The translations under genes and the position numbers were made by a program. Below the pieces are notes generated by a model that saw only the letters and a program-made list of their open reading frames with translations, did not search any database and was not told where the DNA came from. Source: Alphaproteobacteria bacterium (GTDB taxonomy: Bacteria > Pseudomonadota > Alphaproteobacteria > UBA8366). Taken from it: a stretch of 26,022 nucleotides of DNA. The stretch covers positions 1 through 26,022 of the forward strand of contig JAOTYV010000027.1 in assembly GCA_029861675.1 (NCBI GenBank). The letters are read 5' to 3'. This document shows positions 7,999-17,055 of this stretch, one piece after another (within the stretch, counting starts at the first letter, position 1; each line of letters begins with the position of its first letter).

Positions 7999-8276
7999 CG
8001 TTTGGCCGCCGGCTTAGCATCGCCGATCGCATAGGTGGCGATTACTTCATGACTGACCGTATCGCGCAAGGCGTTGAACCAGCGTCCGCAGCCATGGCGA
8101 TGCAGCCAGCGCTCATAGTGTTTGCCCTTCGGATTGGCGCGCATGAAGAGATAGTCCGCCCAATCCGCGTCGATCATCGTCCAGGCGTTTTCGGGCCGCG
8201 CAATGTGCGCCTCGCCGCCATAGTGGAATTCGTTTTCGTCGCGTTCGCCGCAATAGGGGCAGGGGATCAGCAGCAT
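7995..8276 (-). CDS. soxD: Sarcosine oxidase, delta subunit (zinc-binding)
   Basis: This 93-residue protein starts MLLIPCPYCGERDENEFHYG and continues HYERWLHRHGCGRWFNALRDT. The C-x-x-C pair (Cys6, Cys9) with the later His and Cys (HRHGCGRWF) form the structural zinc site known in the delta subunit of heterotetrameric sarcosine oxidase. Its AGGAG ribosome binding site overlaps the soxB stop codon; the soxB-soxD gap is 10 bases. It shares an ATGA overlap with soxA. Length and all metal ligands are normal for the family. Confidence 0.95.
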   Translation of the reverse strand: MLLIPCPYCGERDENEFHYGGEAHIARPENAWTMIDADWADYLFMRANPKGKHYERWLHRHGCGRWFNALRDTVSHEVIATYAIGDAKPAAKR

Positions 8277-8286
8277 CCGGCGGCTC

Positions 8287-9537
8287 CTAATGCGCCACCG
8301 CGGCGGCCAGGTTTTCGTCGATCAGGTTGCCGGTCTGAAAACGCTGGAGGGTGAACGGTGCGGCAAACGGATGCGGCTCGTCATGGGCGACCGTGTGCGC
8401 GAAGACATGGCCCGAGCCGGGTGTCGCCTTGAAGCCGCCGGTGCCCCAGCCGCAATTGAAGTACAGGCCCGCCACGGGCGTCTTGGTGATCAGCGGGCTC
8501 GCGTCGGGGCAGAGGTCGACGATGCCGCCCCATTTCCGGAGCATGCGCAACCGGCTGAAGACCGGATAAAGATCGAGCATCGCGGCCATCTGTTCCTCGA
8601 TGACCGGCAGCGATCCTCTCTGGGCGTAGGAGTTGAAGGCGTCGATGCCGGCGCCGATGACCAGCTCGCCCTTGTCCGACTGGCTGACATAGACATGAAC
8701 CGCGTTGGACATGGTGACGGTATCGAGAATCGGCTTGAGCGGCTCCGATACGAGCGCTTGCAGGGGATGGCTCTCGATCGGCAACCGCAGTCCCGCCATT
8801 CCCGCGAGCACGGAAGAATGCCCCGCCGCGACGCAGGCCACCTTGCCGGTTCGGATGAGCCCGCGCGACGTCTCGACGCCTTCGATGCCGCCGTCGGCGA
8901 TCCTGAAGCCGGTGACCTCGCAATTTTGAATGATATCGACGCCGAGCGCGCTTGCCGCGCGGGCATAGCCCCAGGCGACCGCATCGTGCCGGGCAACGCC
9001 CGCCTTGCGCTGTAGGCTGCCGGCCAGGACCGGAAACCGCATGTCCCGCGAAATATTCAGGATCGGGCAGAACGCCTTGCATTGCTCGGGCGTCAGCAAT
9101 TCCAGGTCGATGCCGTTCAACCGGTTGGCCGCATGCAGCCGCGCCAGTGCCTTGAGCTCATGCTCCGTATGCGCCAGGGCGAGCACGCCGCGCCGGCTGT
9201 ACATCACGTTGAAATTCAGGACCTGGCTCAACCCGTCCCACAACGAAAGGGCGTGGCCGTACAGCGCCGCGCTGGCATCCTGCAGATAGTTGGCGCGGAT
9301 AATTGTGGTATTGCGGCCGGTATTGCCGCCGCCGAGCCAGCCTTTTTCCAGGACCGCGACATTCGTGATGCCATGTTCCGCCGCCAGATAGTACGCGGTC
9401 GCGAGCCCATGGCCGCCGGCGCCGACAATAACGACATCGTAACTTCGCTTCGGTTCCGGATCTCGCCATGCCCGTGGCCAGCCACGATGGTGGTCCGACG
9501 CATTCCGGATCAGGCTGAAGATGGAATATTTGGTCAC
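8287..9537 (-). CDS. soxB: Sarcosine oxidase, beta subunit (flavoprotein)
   Basis: This 416-residue protein starts at a [23 protein letters not shown], the usual opening of the family, followed by [29 protein letters not shown] (dinucleotide-binding GxGxxG near residue 40). [15 protein letters not shown] and [15 protein letters not shown] follow; His184 in the latter is the expected site of covalent FMN by comparison with tetrameric sarcosine oxidases. [14 protein letters not shown] and [18 protein letters not shown] form the substrate/flavin pocket. The beta subunit oxidises sarcosine at FAD and passes electrons to the covalent FMN and then O2. It is the first gene of the operon; the ribosome binding site before the GTG is weak. 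The promoter must lie in the 321-base interval shared with the divergent tetR-type gene. Confidence 0.95.
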   Translation of the reverse strand: MTKYSIFSLIRNASDHHRGWPRAWRDPEPKRSYDVVIVGAGGHGLATAYYLAAEHGITNVAVLEKGWLGGGNTGRNTTIIRANYLQDASAALYGHALSLWDGLSQVLNFNVMYSRRGVLALAHTEHELKALARLHAANRLNGIDLELLTPEQCKAFCPILNISRDMRFPVLAGSLQRKAGVARHDAVAWGYARAASALGVDIIQNCEVTGFRIADGGIEGVETSRGLIRTGKVACVAAGHSSVLAGMAGLRLPIESHPLQALVSEPLKPILDTVTMSNAVHVYVSQSDKGELVIGAGIDAFNSYAQRGSLPVIEEQMAAMLDLYPVFSRLRMLRKWGGIVDLCPDASPLITKTPVAGLYFNCGWGTGGFKATPGSGHVFAHTVAHDEPHPFAAPFTLQRFQTGNLIDENLAAAVAH

Positions 9538-9858
9538 GATCCGCTGTCGGTAAGGGCGGGTTCACCGCCTGTTGGAATTCTGTTGCCGCGCAATCAGCTT
9601 AATCAAATGCGCCGGGTTCGCATCATGAAAAACGAATTTTGTTTCGGGCGGCGCGGCGGTAAATGCGCGTTGCGGGGATGGGGTCGGCGTGCTCGGGGGC
9701 ACGCTCGCTTGGCGATCGAGTATTGCTGCATTGCAACAATTATTTCGGTGATAACTCTTGAAGTTCGATTGATCTTGACTAAATTCCTGTGTGTAACAAT
9801 TATTAAACAATCGTTTGATTAATTTGTCCAGACAAGTTATCGCACCCTTGAGGAATAG
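9538..9858. promoter_or_regulatory. Divergent control region between soxBDAG and the TetR/RND operon
   Basis: This 321-base interval has two halves. The soxB-proximal half is GC-rich and contains a hairpin with 6-base arms, GCGTGC (9687-9692) and GCACGC (9699-9704). The regulator-proximal half (about 9720-9840) is AT-rich and promoter-like. It holds a direct repeat AACAATTATT at 9735-9744 and 9795-9804, exactly 60 bases apart, and an inverted repeat TTGTC-CA-GACAA at 9824-9835 lying about 24 bases before the regulator start. These are candidate sites for regulator binding. No known riboswitch pattern was recognised. Confidence 0.5.
9775..9803 (+). promoter_or_regulatory. Possible promoter of the tetR-RND operon
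   Basis: TTGACT (9775-9780), a 17-base spacer, then AATTAT (9798-9803), a four-of-six match to the -10 consensus. The -10 box lies inside the second AACAATTATT repeat, which would make that repeat a natural repressor target. Confidence 0.4.
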
Positions 9859-10596
9859 ATGACGGAAGCCATCGATATCGACGAGAATGCGCCGGATGCG
9901 GCGGCTCGGGGACCCGGCCGTCCAGGCGGCGGCGAAAGCCGTGCACGCATCGTGGAGGCCGCAGGGCGGCTCTTCGCGGACCGTAGCTTCGACGGCGTAT
10001 CGGTGCGTGAATTGGCGCAGGCGGCATCGGTCAATGCCGCCGCAATCAACTACCATTTCGGCGGCAAGGAGGCGCTCTACCACGAAGTCCTGCGCCAGTT
10101 GATCGCCGATACCGAACCGTTTTTCCGGATTATCCTGGAAGGCCTTGGCAATGGGCTCGCCCAGGCGAAAGGTGACCGCGCCGCACTGGCCCGTGTGACC
10201 GCGACCCTGGTCCGGTCGTTGTTGACCGGGGTGCTGGGCGATGAGGCGGCGCACTGGCAAATGCCGCTTCTGCTGCGCGAATTCCACCACCCGTCCGGCG
10301 AATTTCCCATGCTGATCCGTGAACGGATCAATCCGGTGCATGACGCGGTCGGCGGCCTGGTGTCGGCGGCGGCCGGCACCGATCCGAATTCTCCCAAGAC
10401 CAAATTACTGACGGCCAATTTGATCGGTCAATGCATGATGTTCCGCGTGGCGCGGGGGCTCGTGATGGCCCGCCTCGGCTGGGACGAGTACACGCCCGAA
10501 CGAATTGAGCTGGTCATTCAGACCATAACGCCGCGCGTGCTGGCGATGCTGGACCTTCCGTGCGAGGGCATTCCCGGCGGGGAGGTGGCGCCATGA
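9859..10596 (+). CDS. TetR/AcrR-family transcriptional regulator, CecR (YbiH)-like
   Basis: This 245-residue protein has a disordered N-terminus and then a TetR helix-turn-helix at about residues 28-75 (SRARIVEAAGRLFADRSFDG, VSVRELAQAASVNAAAINYH, FGGKEALYHEVL). The C-terminal ligand domain (VRSLLTGVLGDEAAHWQMPLL, LIGQCMMFRVARG) resembles the CerR/DUF1956-type domain of E. coli CecR, which controls membrane-fusion-protein efflux operons and drug sensitivity. Its stop overlaps the ATG of the membrane fusion protein (ATGA). It therefore very likely autoregulates the pump, and it may also influence the divergent sox operon; both points are inferred. A GAGGA ribosome binding site precedes the ATG. 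Confidence 0.9.
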   Translation: MTEAIDIDENAPDAAARGPGRPGGGESRARIVEAAGRLFADRSFDGVSVRELAQAASVNAAAINYHFGGKEALYHEVLRQLIADTEPFFRIILEGLGNGLAQAKGDRAALARVTATLVRSLLTGVLGDEAAHWQMPLLLREFHHPSGEFPMLIRERINPVHDAVGGLVSAAAGTDPNSPKTKLLTANLIGQCMMFRVARGLVMARLGWDEYTPERIELVIQTITPRVLAMLDLPCEGIPGGEVAP

Positions 10597-11804
10597 AGCA
10601 TCCCAACGACATCGCCGCCGCCGCCATGGAACGCGTCAAGGTGGTGCGGCACGGCATTTCCGGGAAGCAATTTCTCATGGTGGCGCTGCCGTTGCTGATC
10701 GTCGCGGCGGCGGTGCTGATTACGGTCTATCTCGTATCGACCCGTCCCGAGGTCGCGGCAAAGCCCGTGCGCGAACGGGTTTGGACGGTTGCGGTCGTTC
10801 CCGCGGCCGCCGGCAAGGCGCAACCTGAACAACGGTTTTTCGGCCGTGTGGTCGCGGGGCGCGAGACCGAGGTCCGGGCCGAAGTGTCCGGCAAGGTGGT
10901 CGAAGTGGGGCCGACCTATCTGGAGGGCGGCGTGGTCGAAAAGGGCGACCTCTTGGTGCGCCTCGATCCCTTCGATTTCGATGCCAAATTGCGCGAAATC
11001 CGGTCCGACCTGAAGGGCGCGGAAGGCATGATTGCGCGTGACGAGGAACAGGTGGAAATCGCCGCCCGCGACGTCCAGCGCCGCAAGAAGCTCTCGGGCA
11101 GCGGTCACGTGTCGCGGAAGGCGCTGGACGATGCAATGCTGCGGCTGAGCGAGTCACAGCAGCGCGTGATCGATCGCCGCAATCGGATTGAACAGCTCGC
11201 CGTGGCGCGCGACCGGGCCGAACGCGACTTGGCCGATACCCGGATCGTGGCCCCTTTCGGCGGTTTTCTCGTCGGGGTCGCGACGGCGCCGGGCAAGTTC
11301 GTGAATGTGGGCGACAAGATTGCCAAGGCGATCAACGCCGAACGATTGGAAGTCCGCTTTCTTGTCGGCAACGACCGGTTCAACGCCTTCCTCTCGGACG
11401 GCAATTACCAGCGGGTAAAGGCCAAGGTACTCTGGGCGGGTAAACACTACGATGCCGTCCTCGACCGGGTGGAAGGCGAGGTTCAGGCGGCGAGCGGCGG
11501 CGTGGAAGTCTTCGCCCGGCTCGCCGATGTGAACGCGGCGACGAATTTGCGCCCCGGTGCCTTTGTCGAGGTCACCGTACCGGGTCCCGTGTATGAGGGC
11601 GTCATCCGAATTCCGGAGCAAGCGGTGTATGGCGGCAACACGGTGTATTGCATTGTCGATGGCCGCCTCGACGCGCGCGCCGTAACGATCGCGGCGCAAA
11701 TCGGGAACGACGTGCTGATCCGGGGCGACTTCGGTGAGAAGGACCGGATCGTCACCACCCGGTTCCCCGAAGTCGGCCCCGGGCTTAAGGTTCGCGTTCC
11801 GTGA
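10593..11804 (+). CDS. RND efflux periplasmic adaptor (membrane fusion protein, HlyD/AcrA family)
   Basis: This 403-residue protein starts at ATG 10593, which overlaps the regulator stop and has GGGGAGG upstream. Residues 27-50 form one membrane anchor (FLMVALPLLIVAAAVLITVY). The lipoyl-like half motifs are present (RVVAGRETEVRAEVSGKVVE and ADTRIVAPFGGFLVGVATAP), separated by a coiled-coil hairpin of about 100 residues rich in Arg, Glu and Gln. Beta-barrel and membrane-proximal segments follow (LRPGAFVEVTVPG, IRIPEQAVYGGNTVYCIVDG). It links the inner-membrane RND pump to an outer-membrane channel. It has a 4-base GTGA overlap with the pump gene, so the three genes are coupled. Confidence 0.93.
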   Translation: MKHPNDIAAAAMERVKVVRHGISGKQFLMVALPLLIVAAAVLITVYLVSTRPEVAAKPVRERVWTVAVVPAAAGKAQPEQRFFGRVVAGRETEVRAEVSGKVVEVGPTYLEGGVVEKGDLLVRLDPFDFDAKLREIRSDLKGAEGMIARDEEQVEIAARDVQRRKKLSGSGHVSRKALDDAMLRLSESQQRVIDRRNRIEQLAVARDRAERDLADTRIVAPFGGFLVGVATAPGKFVNVGDKIAKAINAERLEVRFLVGNDRFNAFLSDGNYQRVKAKVLWAGKHYDAVLDRVEGEVQAASGGVEVFARLADVNAATNLRPGAFVEVTVPGPVYEGVIRIPEQAVYGGNTVYCIVDGRLDARAVTIAAQIGNDVLIRGDFGEKDRIVTTRFPEVGPGLKVRVP

Positions 11805-14800
11805 TCGCGCCGGTTCAGGATTCCGAAAACGACGGCGGCGGCCGGCGCGGCGGCGGGATAGATCTAATCGGCCTTTTCGTCCGCCACCGCACGGCGGCGA
11901 ATTTGCTGATGGTTATCATGGTTCTGGTCGGTGTCTTTGGGCTGCTGCGCATTAACACGCAGTTCTTTCCCGATTTCGGCATCGACATCGTAACGGTCAA
12001 TGTCGAGTGGCGGGGCGCCAGCGCCGAGGACGTCGATACCAATATCATTCAAGCCATCGAGCCGGAGGTGCGTTTCCTCGACGGCGTCAAGCGCGTGCGG
12101 TCGACCGCCAATGAAGGGGCCGCCCTGATCGTCCTGGAGTTCGAAACGGGTACGGATCTGCAAGCCGCATTGTCGGATGTGGAAACCGCCGTCGGTCAGG
12201 TGACAACACTGCCGGAGGACAGCGAAACGCCGGAGGTCCGGCGGGTCGTGCGCTACGATCCGATCAGCAGGGTTGTCGTGTCGGGGCCATTCTCCGAATC
12301 CGCCCTCAAGGCGATCGCCAAACGCATGCGCGACGACCTGCTGTCACGCGGCATCGACAAGATCACGTTGTCCGGTGCGCGGGACGAGGAAATCTGGGTC
12401 GAAGTTGCCCCCGCCAAGCTGCTCGAACTGGACCTCACCCTGCAGGACATCGCGACGCGGATCGGCGAAACCTCGCAGGATCTGCCGTCCGGCGACACGG
12501 CCGGCGCATTCAAGAAACAGATCCGCAGCATCGGCTTGGAAAAGACCGCATCGGGGATCGGCCGGATCGAAATCCGGTCCTTGCCGTCGGGGCAGAAGAT
12601 CTTCCTGCGCGATGTCGCACGGGTCAGCGAGCAGTTCGACGAAAGAATGACCCAGATGCGCCGCGAAGGGCACGAAGCGGTGGAGCTGAATATCCTCCGT
12701 TCGGTGAACGCCGACGCGCTGAAGGTTGCCGATATCGTCAACTTGTATCTGGCGGAGGTGGTGCCGACCTTGTCGCCCGGGCTGCGGGTCGAGCAGTACA
12801 ACATTCAGGCCGAGCTGATCCGCGACCGTATCAACCTGCTGCTCAAGAACGGTGTCGGCGGCCTCGTGCTGGTGGTTATCGTCCTGTTCATATTTCTCAA
12901 CGCGCCGGTCGCATTCTGGGTCGCCATCGGCATTCCGGTTTCCCTGATGGCGACGATCGCGATCATGCTGGCGACCGGCCAGACGATCAATATGATCAGC
13001 CTGTTTGGCATGATCATGGCGCTCGGTATCGTGGTCGATGACGCCATCGTCGTGGGCGAACATGCGGACGCAGCGCGGAAGACCGGCCTCGATCCGCTCG
13101 AAGCGGCCGAAACCGGTGCGCGGCGCATGGCGGGACCTGTCTTTTCTTCATCGCTGACGACAATCGCCGCGTTCATGCCGCTGCTCGTCATCTCGGACAT
13201 TATCGGCGATATCATCGTCGGCATTCCTTATGTCGTGATCGCCATCATCGTCGCCAGCCTGGTTGAATGCTTCCTGGCGCTGCCTGGCCATCTGCGCGGG
13301 GCATTTACCTGGGGATCGGGCCGTGAGTGGCCGTTGCGCGTTTGGTTCAACACGCATTTCGACAATTTCCGGGACGGCCGCTTTCGCCAAATGCTGAAGG
13401 TAACCGTGCATTGGCGGTACGCGACGCTGGCGGTCGCCATTGCCGCCATGATCGTGAGCGTCGGCCTCGTCAAGGGTGGCCGCGTCGGATTCCATTTTTT
13501 CCCCAATCCGGAATCGGATTTGGTCTATGCCAATGTGCAGATGGTCGCCGGTACGCCGCGCAGCGAGACGCTGGAAATGGTGCGTGCCTTGCAGCGCGGG
13601 TTGCAGCAAGCCGAACACGACCTGACGGCGGGGGCGGGCGGACTCGTCAAAATCAGCGTCGATTCGATCGGCGCCTCGGTCGGCCGCCGCGATGCGGGGC
13701 AAGGCATCGATGGCGACCATGCCGGCGGGGTGACGGTGGAGCTGATGCCGTCCGACACGCGCACCGTCCGCACCAGTGAGTTTGTCGCCGCCTGGCGTGC
13801 GGCGGTCGAGCCGGTGGCCGGGCTGGAGACGATGACCATCCTGTCGGCGCAGGGCGGACCGCCGGGATTGCCCATCGATATCCGCTTGTCCGGTGGCGAC
13901 CTGGCATCGTTAAAACAGGCGGCGCGGGACGTGCGGGACATGCTGTCGCGCTATCCCGGGGTTTCCGACATCGCGGATGACCTGGCCTACGGCAAGCAGG
14001 AATCGATCCTGCGTCTGACGCCGCAGGGTCGTGCCGTCGGCTTTACCACCCAGCGCGTCGGCCAACAGATCCGGCACGCGTTCGACGGCGCGGTCGCGCG
14101 GCGGTTCCCGCGCGACGATGAAGAGGTGACGATCCGCGTGCGCTATCCGCGTGAAACCGCGGATGCGGGCGTGCTGCAAAGCGTCTATCTGCGGGCGGCG
14201 GATGGCATGGAAGTGCCGTTGGGGGAGGTCGTCCGGTTCGAAAACAAACAGGGCTTTGCCCGTATCAAGCGCGAGGATGGGCAGCGTCAGGTCGCGGTGA
14301 CGGCCGAGATCGATACCGCGGTGACGAATTCGGACAAGGTCATCGAGTCGTTGAATCGCGACGGTATATTCGAGATCGCGTCCAAATACGGGCTCGTCCT
14401 GAAATACGCCGGCAAGGCCGAGGAGCAGCTTCAGACGCAGAAGGACATGCGCACCGGCGCGATATTCGGCCTGATCGCGATCTTCATCATTCTCGCCTGG
14501 GTGTTCGGCAGCTATTCGCGGCCGCTGGTGGTGATGTCCATCATCCCCCTGTCCTTTGTGGGCGCGACCTTCGGTCATCTGCTGCTGGGCTACGACATGA
14601 CGATTCTCAGCCAAATCGCCCTGGTCGGTCTGGCCGGGATCGTGGTCAACGATTCGATCATTCTGGTGACGACGATCGACGAACGGCTGCGGCGCGGCGA
14701 GGACTTCGTCACGGCGGTGGTCGACGGCACGCGGGATCGGCTGCGCGCGGTCATCCTGACGTCGCTGACCACGATCGGCGGAATCACGCCGCTGTTGTTC

Positions 14801-14995
14801 GAGACCAGTTTTCAGGCGCAATTCCTGGTTCCCATGGCGATTACCCTGGTCTTCGGCCTGATGATCACGACGTTCCTCGTGTTGTTCATCATTCCGTCGC
14901 TGATCGCGATTCAGGGGGATATCGCGCTGATGTTCGGCAGACGGCGGCGGGGCGGCAAGCGGTTGACCGGCGGCGCGCCGACGGCGGCGGAATAG
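11801..14995 (+). CDS. RND-family efflux transporter, inner-membrane permease (AcrB/MexB-like superfamily)
   Basis: This 1064-residue protein starts at a GTG overlapping the adaptor stop. It has the two-fold RND layout. TM1 is at about residues 31-49, followed by a large periplasmic loop (QFFPDFGIDIVTVNVEWRGA, DLQAALSDVETAV) and then a six-helix bundle with the proton-relay pair Asp413-Asp414 in GIVVDDAIVVGEH. The same plan repeats in the second half, ending with GLAGIVVNDSIILVTTIDER and TTIGGITPLLFETSFQAQFL. Such pumps export drugs, detergents or metabolites by proton exchange. Sequence style (leading acidic/glycine tail, VGGLVLVVIVLFIFLN) fits the broad HAE-type group rather than the metal pumps; the substrate is unknown. 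No outer-membrane factor gene follows. Confidence 0.95.
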   Translation: MIAPVQDSENDGGGRRGGGIDLIGLFVRHRTAANLLMVIMVLVGVFGLLRINTQFFPDFGIDIVTVNVEWRGASAEDVDTNIIQAIEPEVRFLDGVKRVRSTANEGAALIVLEFETGTDLQAALSDVETAVGQVTTLPEDSETPEVRRVVRYDPISRVVVSGPFSESALKAIAKRMRDDLLSRGIDKITLSGARDEEIWVEVAPAKLLELDLTLQDIATRIGETSQDLPSGDTAGAFKKQIRSIGLEKTASGIGRIEIRSLPSGQKIFLRDVARVSEQFDERMTQMRREGHEAVELNILRSVNADALKVADIVNLYLAEVVPTLSPGLRVEQYNIQAELIRDRINLLLKNGVGGLVLVVIVLFIFLNAPVAFWVAIGIPVSLMATIAIMLATGQTINMISLFGMIMALGIVVDDAIVVGEHADAARKTGLDPLEAAETGARRMAGPVFSSSLTTIAAFMPLLVISDIIGDIIVGIPYVVIAIIVASLVECFLALPGHLRGAFTWGSGREWPLRVWFNTHFDNFRDGRFRQMLKVTVHWRYATLAVAIAAMIVSVGLVKGGRVGFHFFPNPESDLVYANVQMVAGTPRSETLEMVRALQRGLQQAEHDLTAGAGGLVKISVDSIGASVGRRDAGQGIDGDHAGGVTVELMPSDTRTVRTSEFVAAWRAAVEPVAGLETMTILSAQGGPPGLPIDIRLSGGDLASLKQAARDVRDMLSRYPGVSDIADDLAYGKQESILRLTPQGRAVGFTTQRVGQQIRHAFDGAVARRFPRDDEEVTIRVRYPRETADAGVLQSVYLRAADGMEVPLGEVVRFENKQGFARIKREDGQRQVAVTAEIDTAVTNSDKVIESLNRDGIFEIASKYGLVLKYAGKAEEQLQTQKDMRTGAIFGLIAIFIILAWVFGSYSRPLVVMSIIPLSFVGATFGHLLLGYDMTILSQIALVGLAGIVVNDSIILVTTIDERLRRGEDFVTAVVDGTRDRLRAVILTSLTTIGGITPLLFETSFQAQFLVPMAITLVFGLMITTFLVLFIIPSLIAIQGDIALMFGRRRRGGKRLTGGAPTAAE

Positions 14996-15091
14996 GCGGG
15001 CGCACAAAACCCTTTCCCCGTGGAACGGATTGCTCTTTGATCGGGGCATGGTTTGTAACGTCCCGTATCCGGGCACAACCACGGGAAAGTC

Positions 15092-16279
15092 ATGCCGGAC
15101 AACTCCTATGACGTGATTGTCATTGGTGGCGGTGTCATCGGCGCCTCCACCGCGTTTCATCTCAAGCAACTCGGCGCGGGCCGGGTCTTGATGCTGGAGC
15201 GCAATCAGATTTGCACCGGCGGGACAGCCAAGTCCTGCGCCATTTGCCGTAGCCATTATTCCATTGCGACCAACACGGAGCTGGCGGTCAAAAGCCACGA
15301 AATCTTCCGGAATTTTCCCGGCTACGTCGGCGCCAAGGATGCGGCGAGCGGTTGGGTCGAGTCCGGTTATCTCATCCTGGCCGATGACGCGATGGCGGAG
15401 TCGTTGAGCGGAAATTTGCGTATGCAGGCGGGGGTCGGCGCCGAAACCTACGAGATATCAAAGGCCGAGGCGAAGAAGCTCCACCCGCTTCTCAACTTGG
15501 ATGATGTTTCCATCGTCGGCTATGAGCCCGATTCCGGCTATGCCGATCCGTACCTGACAACGACCGGGTTCGTGAGCGGGGCACGCGCGCTTGGCGTCGA
15601 GGTCAAGTCCAACACACCGGTGACCGGCCTGTTACGGGATGGCGATCGCGTCACGGGCGTACAGACACCGGCGGGCGATTTTCATGCGGGCACCGTGTTT
15701 TCCGCGATTGGGCCGTGGAGTCAGATTTATCGAAACTGGCTGGGCCTCGAGCTGCCCCTCGAAGTTTCCAAGCATGTCGTTCTGACATTCCGGGTTGCCG
15801 AGGATTACCAGCGCACCCTGCCGATCGTGAAGGATCTGACGGTCGATAATAAGATGTATTTCCGCCCGGCATCCGGTGGCGTCGTGCTGGTCGGCACCGG
15901 CGATCATGGCGATCCCATGGCCGAGGCGGACGACCTCGACGAAAACGTGTCGGATGATTTTGTGTTGCTGCAAGGTGGCCAGATCGCCAACCGCATGCCG
16001 GATTTCGCGGAAGCCCAGTTGGTCGATTCCTGGACCGGGCCGTATGACATCCCGCCCGATTGGAACCCGGTTCTGGGACCGGTCGACGGCATCGAGGGAT
16101 TCTACCTCGCCTATGGATTTTCCGGTCACGGGTTCAAGCTCGCGCCGATGCTGGGCAAGGTTTTGGCGCAGGATATTCTCGGCCAGGATACCGATGTACA
16201 CATCGGCGCCTACGGCCTCGGCCGGTTCGCCGAGGGCAAGCTTTTGACGGGTGCGTACGGCATTGGGTCAATCTCATGA
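15092..16279 (+). CDS. FAD-dependent oxidoreductase, D-amino-acid-oxidase fold (sarcosine oxidase beta/glycine oxidase-like)
   Basis: This 395-residue protein opens with YDVIVIGGGVIGASTAFHL (GxGxxG at about residues 11-16), then MLERNQICTGGTAKSCAICR. It ends with YLAYGFSGHGFKLAPMLGKV, the usual C-terminal flavin/substrate motif. These features place it in the DAO superfamily of flavoproteins oxidising secondary or primary amines, such as sarcosine, dimethylglycine or glycine-like substrates. It is single-chain and shares only the family-level plan with soxB in the same window. Preceded by GGGAAAG, a fair ribosome binding site. A 96-base gap separates it from the RND gene, and the ~100-bp repeat follows it, so it may be a single-gene unit. 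Substrate unknown. Confidence 0.9.
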   Translation: MPDNSYDVIVIGGGVIGASTAFHLKQLGAGRVLMLERNQICTGGTAKSCAICRSHYSIATNTELAVKSHEIFRNFPGYVGAKDAASGWVESGYLILADDAMAESLSGNLRMQAGVGAETYEISKAEAKKLHPLLNLDDVSIVGYEPDSGYADPYLTTTGFVSGARALGVEVKSNTPVTGLLRDGDRVTGVQTPAGDFHAGTVFSAIGPWSQIYRNWLGLELPLEVSKHVVLTFRVAEDYQRTLPIVKDLTVDNKMYFRPASGGVVLVGTGDHGDPMAEADDLDENVSDDFVLLQGGQIANRMPDFAEAQLVDSWTGPYDIPPDWNPVLGPVDGIEGFYLAYGFSGHGFKLAPMLGKVLAQDILGQDTDVHIGAYGLGRFAEGKLLTGAYGIGSIS

Positions 16280-16332
16280 CCTGCGACGGTGAGCGCCCGG
16301 AAGCTCCTTGATCGCCGCCGTTCAAGGCCAGA

Positions 16333-16432
16333 GCAAATCCCGAGCGAACCGAAGCGGTCACGACAACGTATTTGCGTAAAATCAAAGAGATAGACCATTT
16401 TAAATGAGTCAACTTAAACAAGAAATGGTCTA
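16333..16432 (+). repeat. Dispersed intergenic palindromic repeat, copy 1
   Basis: This 100-base element begins GCAAATCCCGAGCGAACCG and ends AAATGGTCTA. It has an outer inverted pair GCAAAT...ATTTGC in its first half, and a perfect 10-base inverted repeat TAGACCATTT (16391-16400) / AAATGGTCTA (16423-16432) in its second. A near-copy in the same orientation lies at 22366-22466 (about 85-88% identical by eye). It resembles the mosaic intergenic elements known from Rhizobiales and relatives. As RNA it would fold into two stem-loops. Confidence 0.85.
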
Positions 16433-16456
16433 GGTTTACACAGGAAGGGAACAGGC

Positions 16457-17053
16457 ATGGCCAGGGTACGTGATGTGGAGATCGATGAGGTGCCGGCTGA
16501 TATCCACCCGGTCTACCAACGTTTCGCCGAGGATTACGGGCCCTTCCTGAACCAGGTGAAGGTGTTTGCCCATCGCCCGGCGGCGGTGAAGCATATCATG
16601 GGGTTGTTGCTCGATTTTGCCGACGAGGCGGTGCTGCCGAAACGCTACCTGGAGATCGCGCTGGTCGTCGTCTCCAAGCTCAACGAATGCACCTATTGCG
16701 TGGCCCATCACGCGCCACGGCTGACCGAGCAGGGGTTGGCCCCGGAAACGGTCGCGAACATACTCGAGCCGGAGTGCCCGGGCCTCGACCCGGTCGACCG
16801 GCTGGTGCGGGACTACGCGGTGCAGGTCGAAACCAAGCCGCAGTATATGCGGGACGCGATCTTCGACGAGATGCGCGAACATTTCTCCGAAGCGCAGATC
16901 GTCGAATTAACCCTGCGGACCGCGTTGTGCGGGTTCTTCAACCGGTTCAACGATGCGCTACAGATCGGCATCGAGGACGGCGTGGTCGAAGAGATGTTGG
17001 CGAAGGGCGGTAAGGCTGAGGATCTGCCCGATCACGCGGCGGCCGGAGACTGA
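16457..17053 (+). CDS. Carboxymuconolactone decarboxylase/AhpD-like family protein
   Basis: This 198-residue all-helical protein carries KLNECTYCVAHHAPRLTEQG: Cys78-x-x-Cys81 followed by His85, the redox CxxC-xxx-H signature of the AhpD core. AhpD-like proteins act as peroxidatic thiol reductases, while true carboxymuconolactone decarboxylases lack the CxxC; here the thiols are present, so a disulfide-reductase or alkylhydroperoxidase-like role is more likely. The ATG is preceded by AGGAAGGGAAC. It ends 2 bases before the racemase-family gene, so both are probably in one operon that starts just after the repeat element. Confidence 0.85.
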   Translation: MARVRDVEIDEVPADIHPVYQRFAEDYGPFLNQVKVFAHRPAAVKHIMGLLLDFADEAVLPKRYLEIALVVVSKLNECTYCVAHHAPRLTEQGLAPETVANILEPECPGLDPVDRLVRDYAVQVETKPQYMRDAIFDEMREHFSEAQIVELTLRTALCGFFNRFNDALQIGIEDGVVEEMLAKGGKAEDLPDHAAAGD

Positions 17054-17055
17054 TC

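Noticed and set aside
9538..9734. Possible riboswitch in the soxB leader (glycine or folate type)
   Set aside because: Only one simple hairpin with 6-base arms was visible. None of the conserved cores I know for glycine, SAM or tetrahydrofolate riboswitches was recognised.
13910..15298. Minus-strand 462-codon open frame opposite the RND transporter
   Set aside because: Composition is His/Arg/Asp-rich shadow sequence; the opposite strand encodes a full RND pump.
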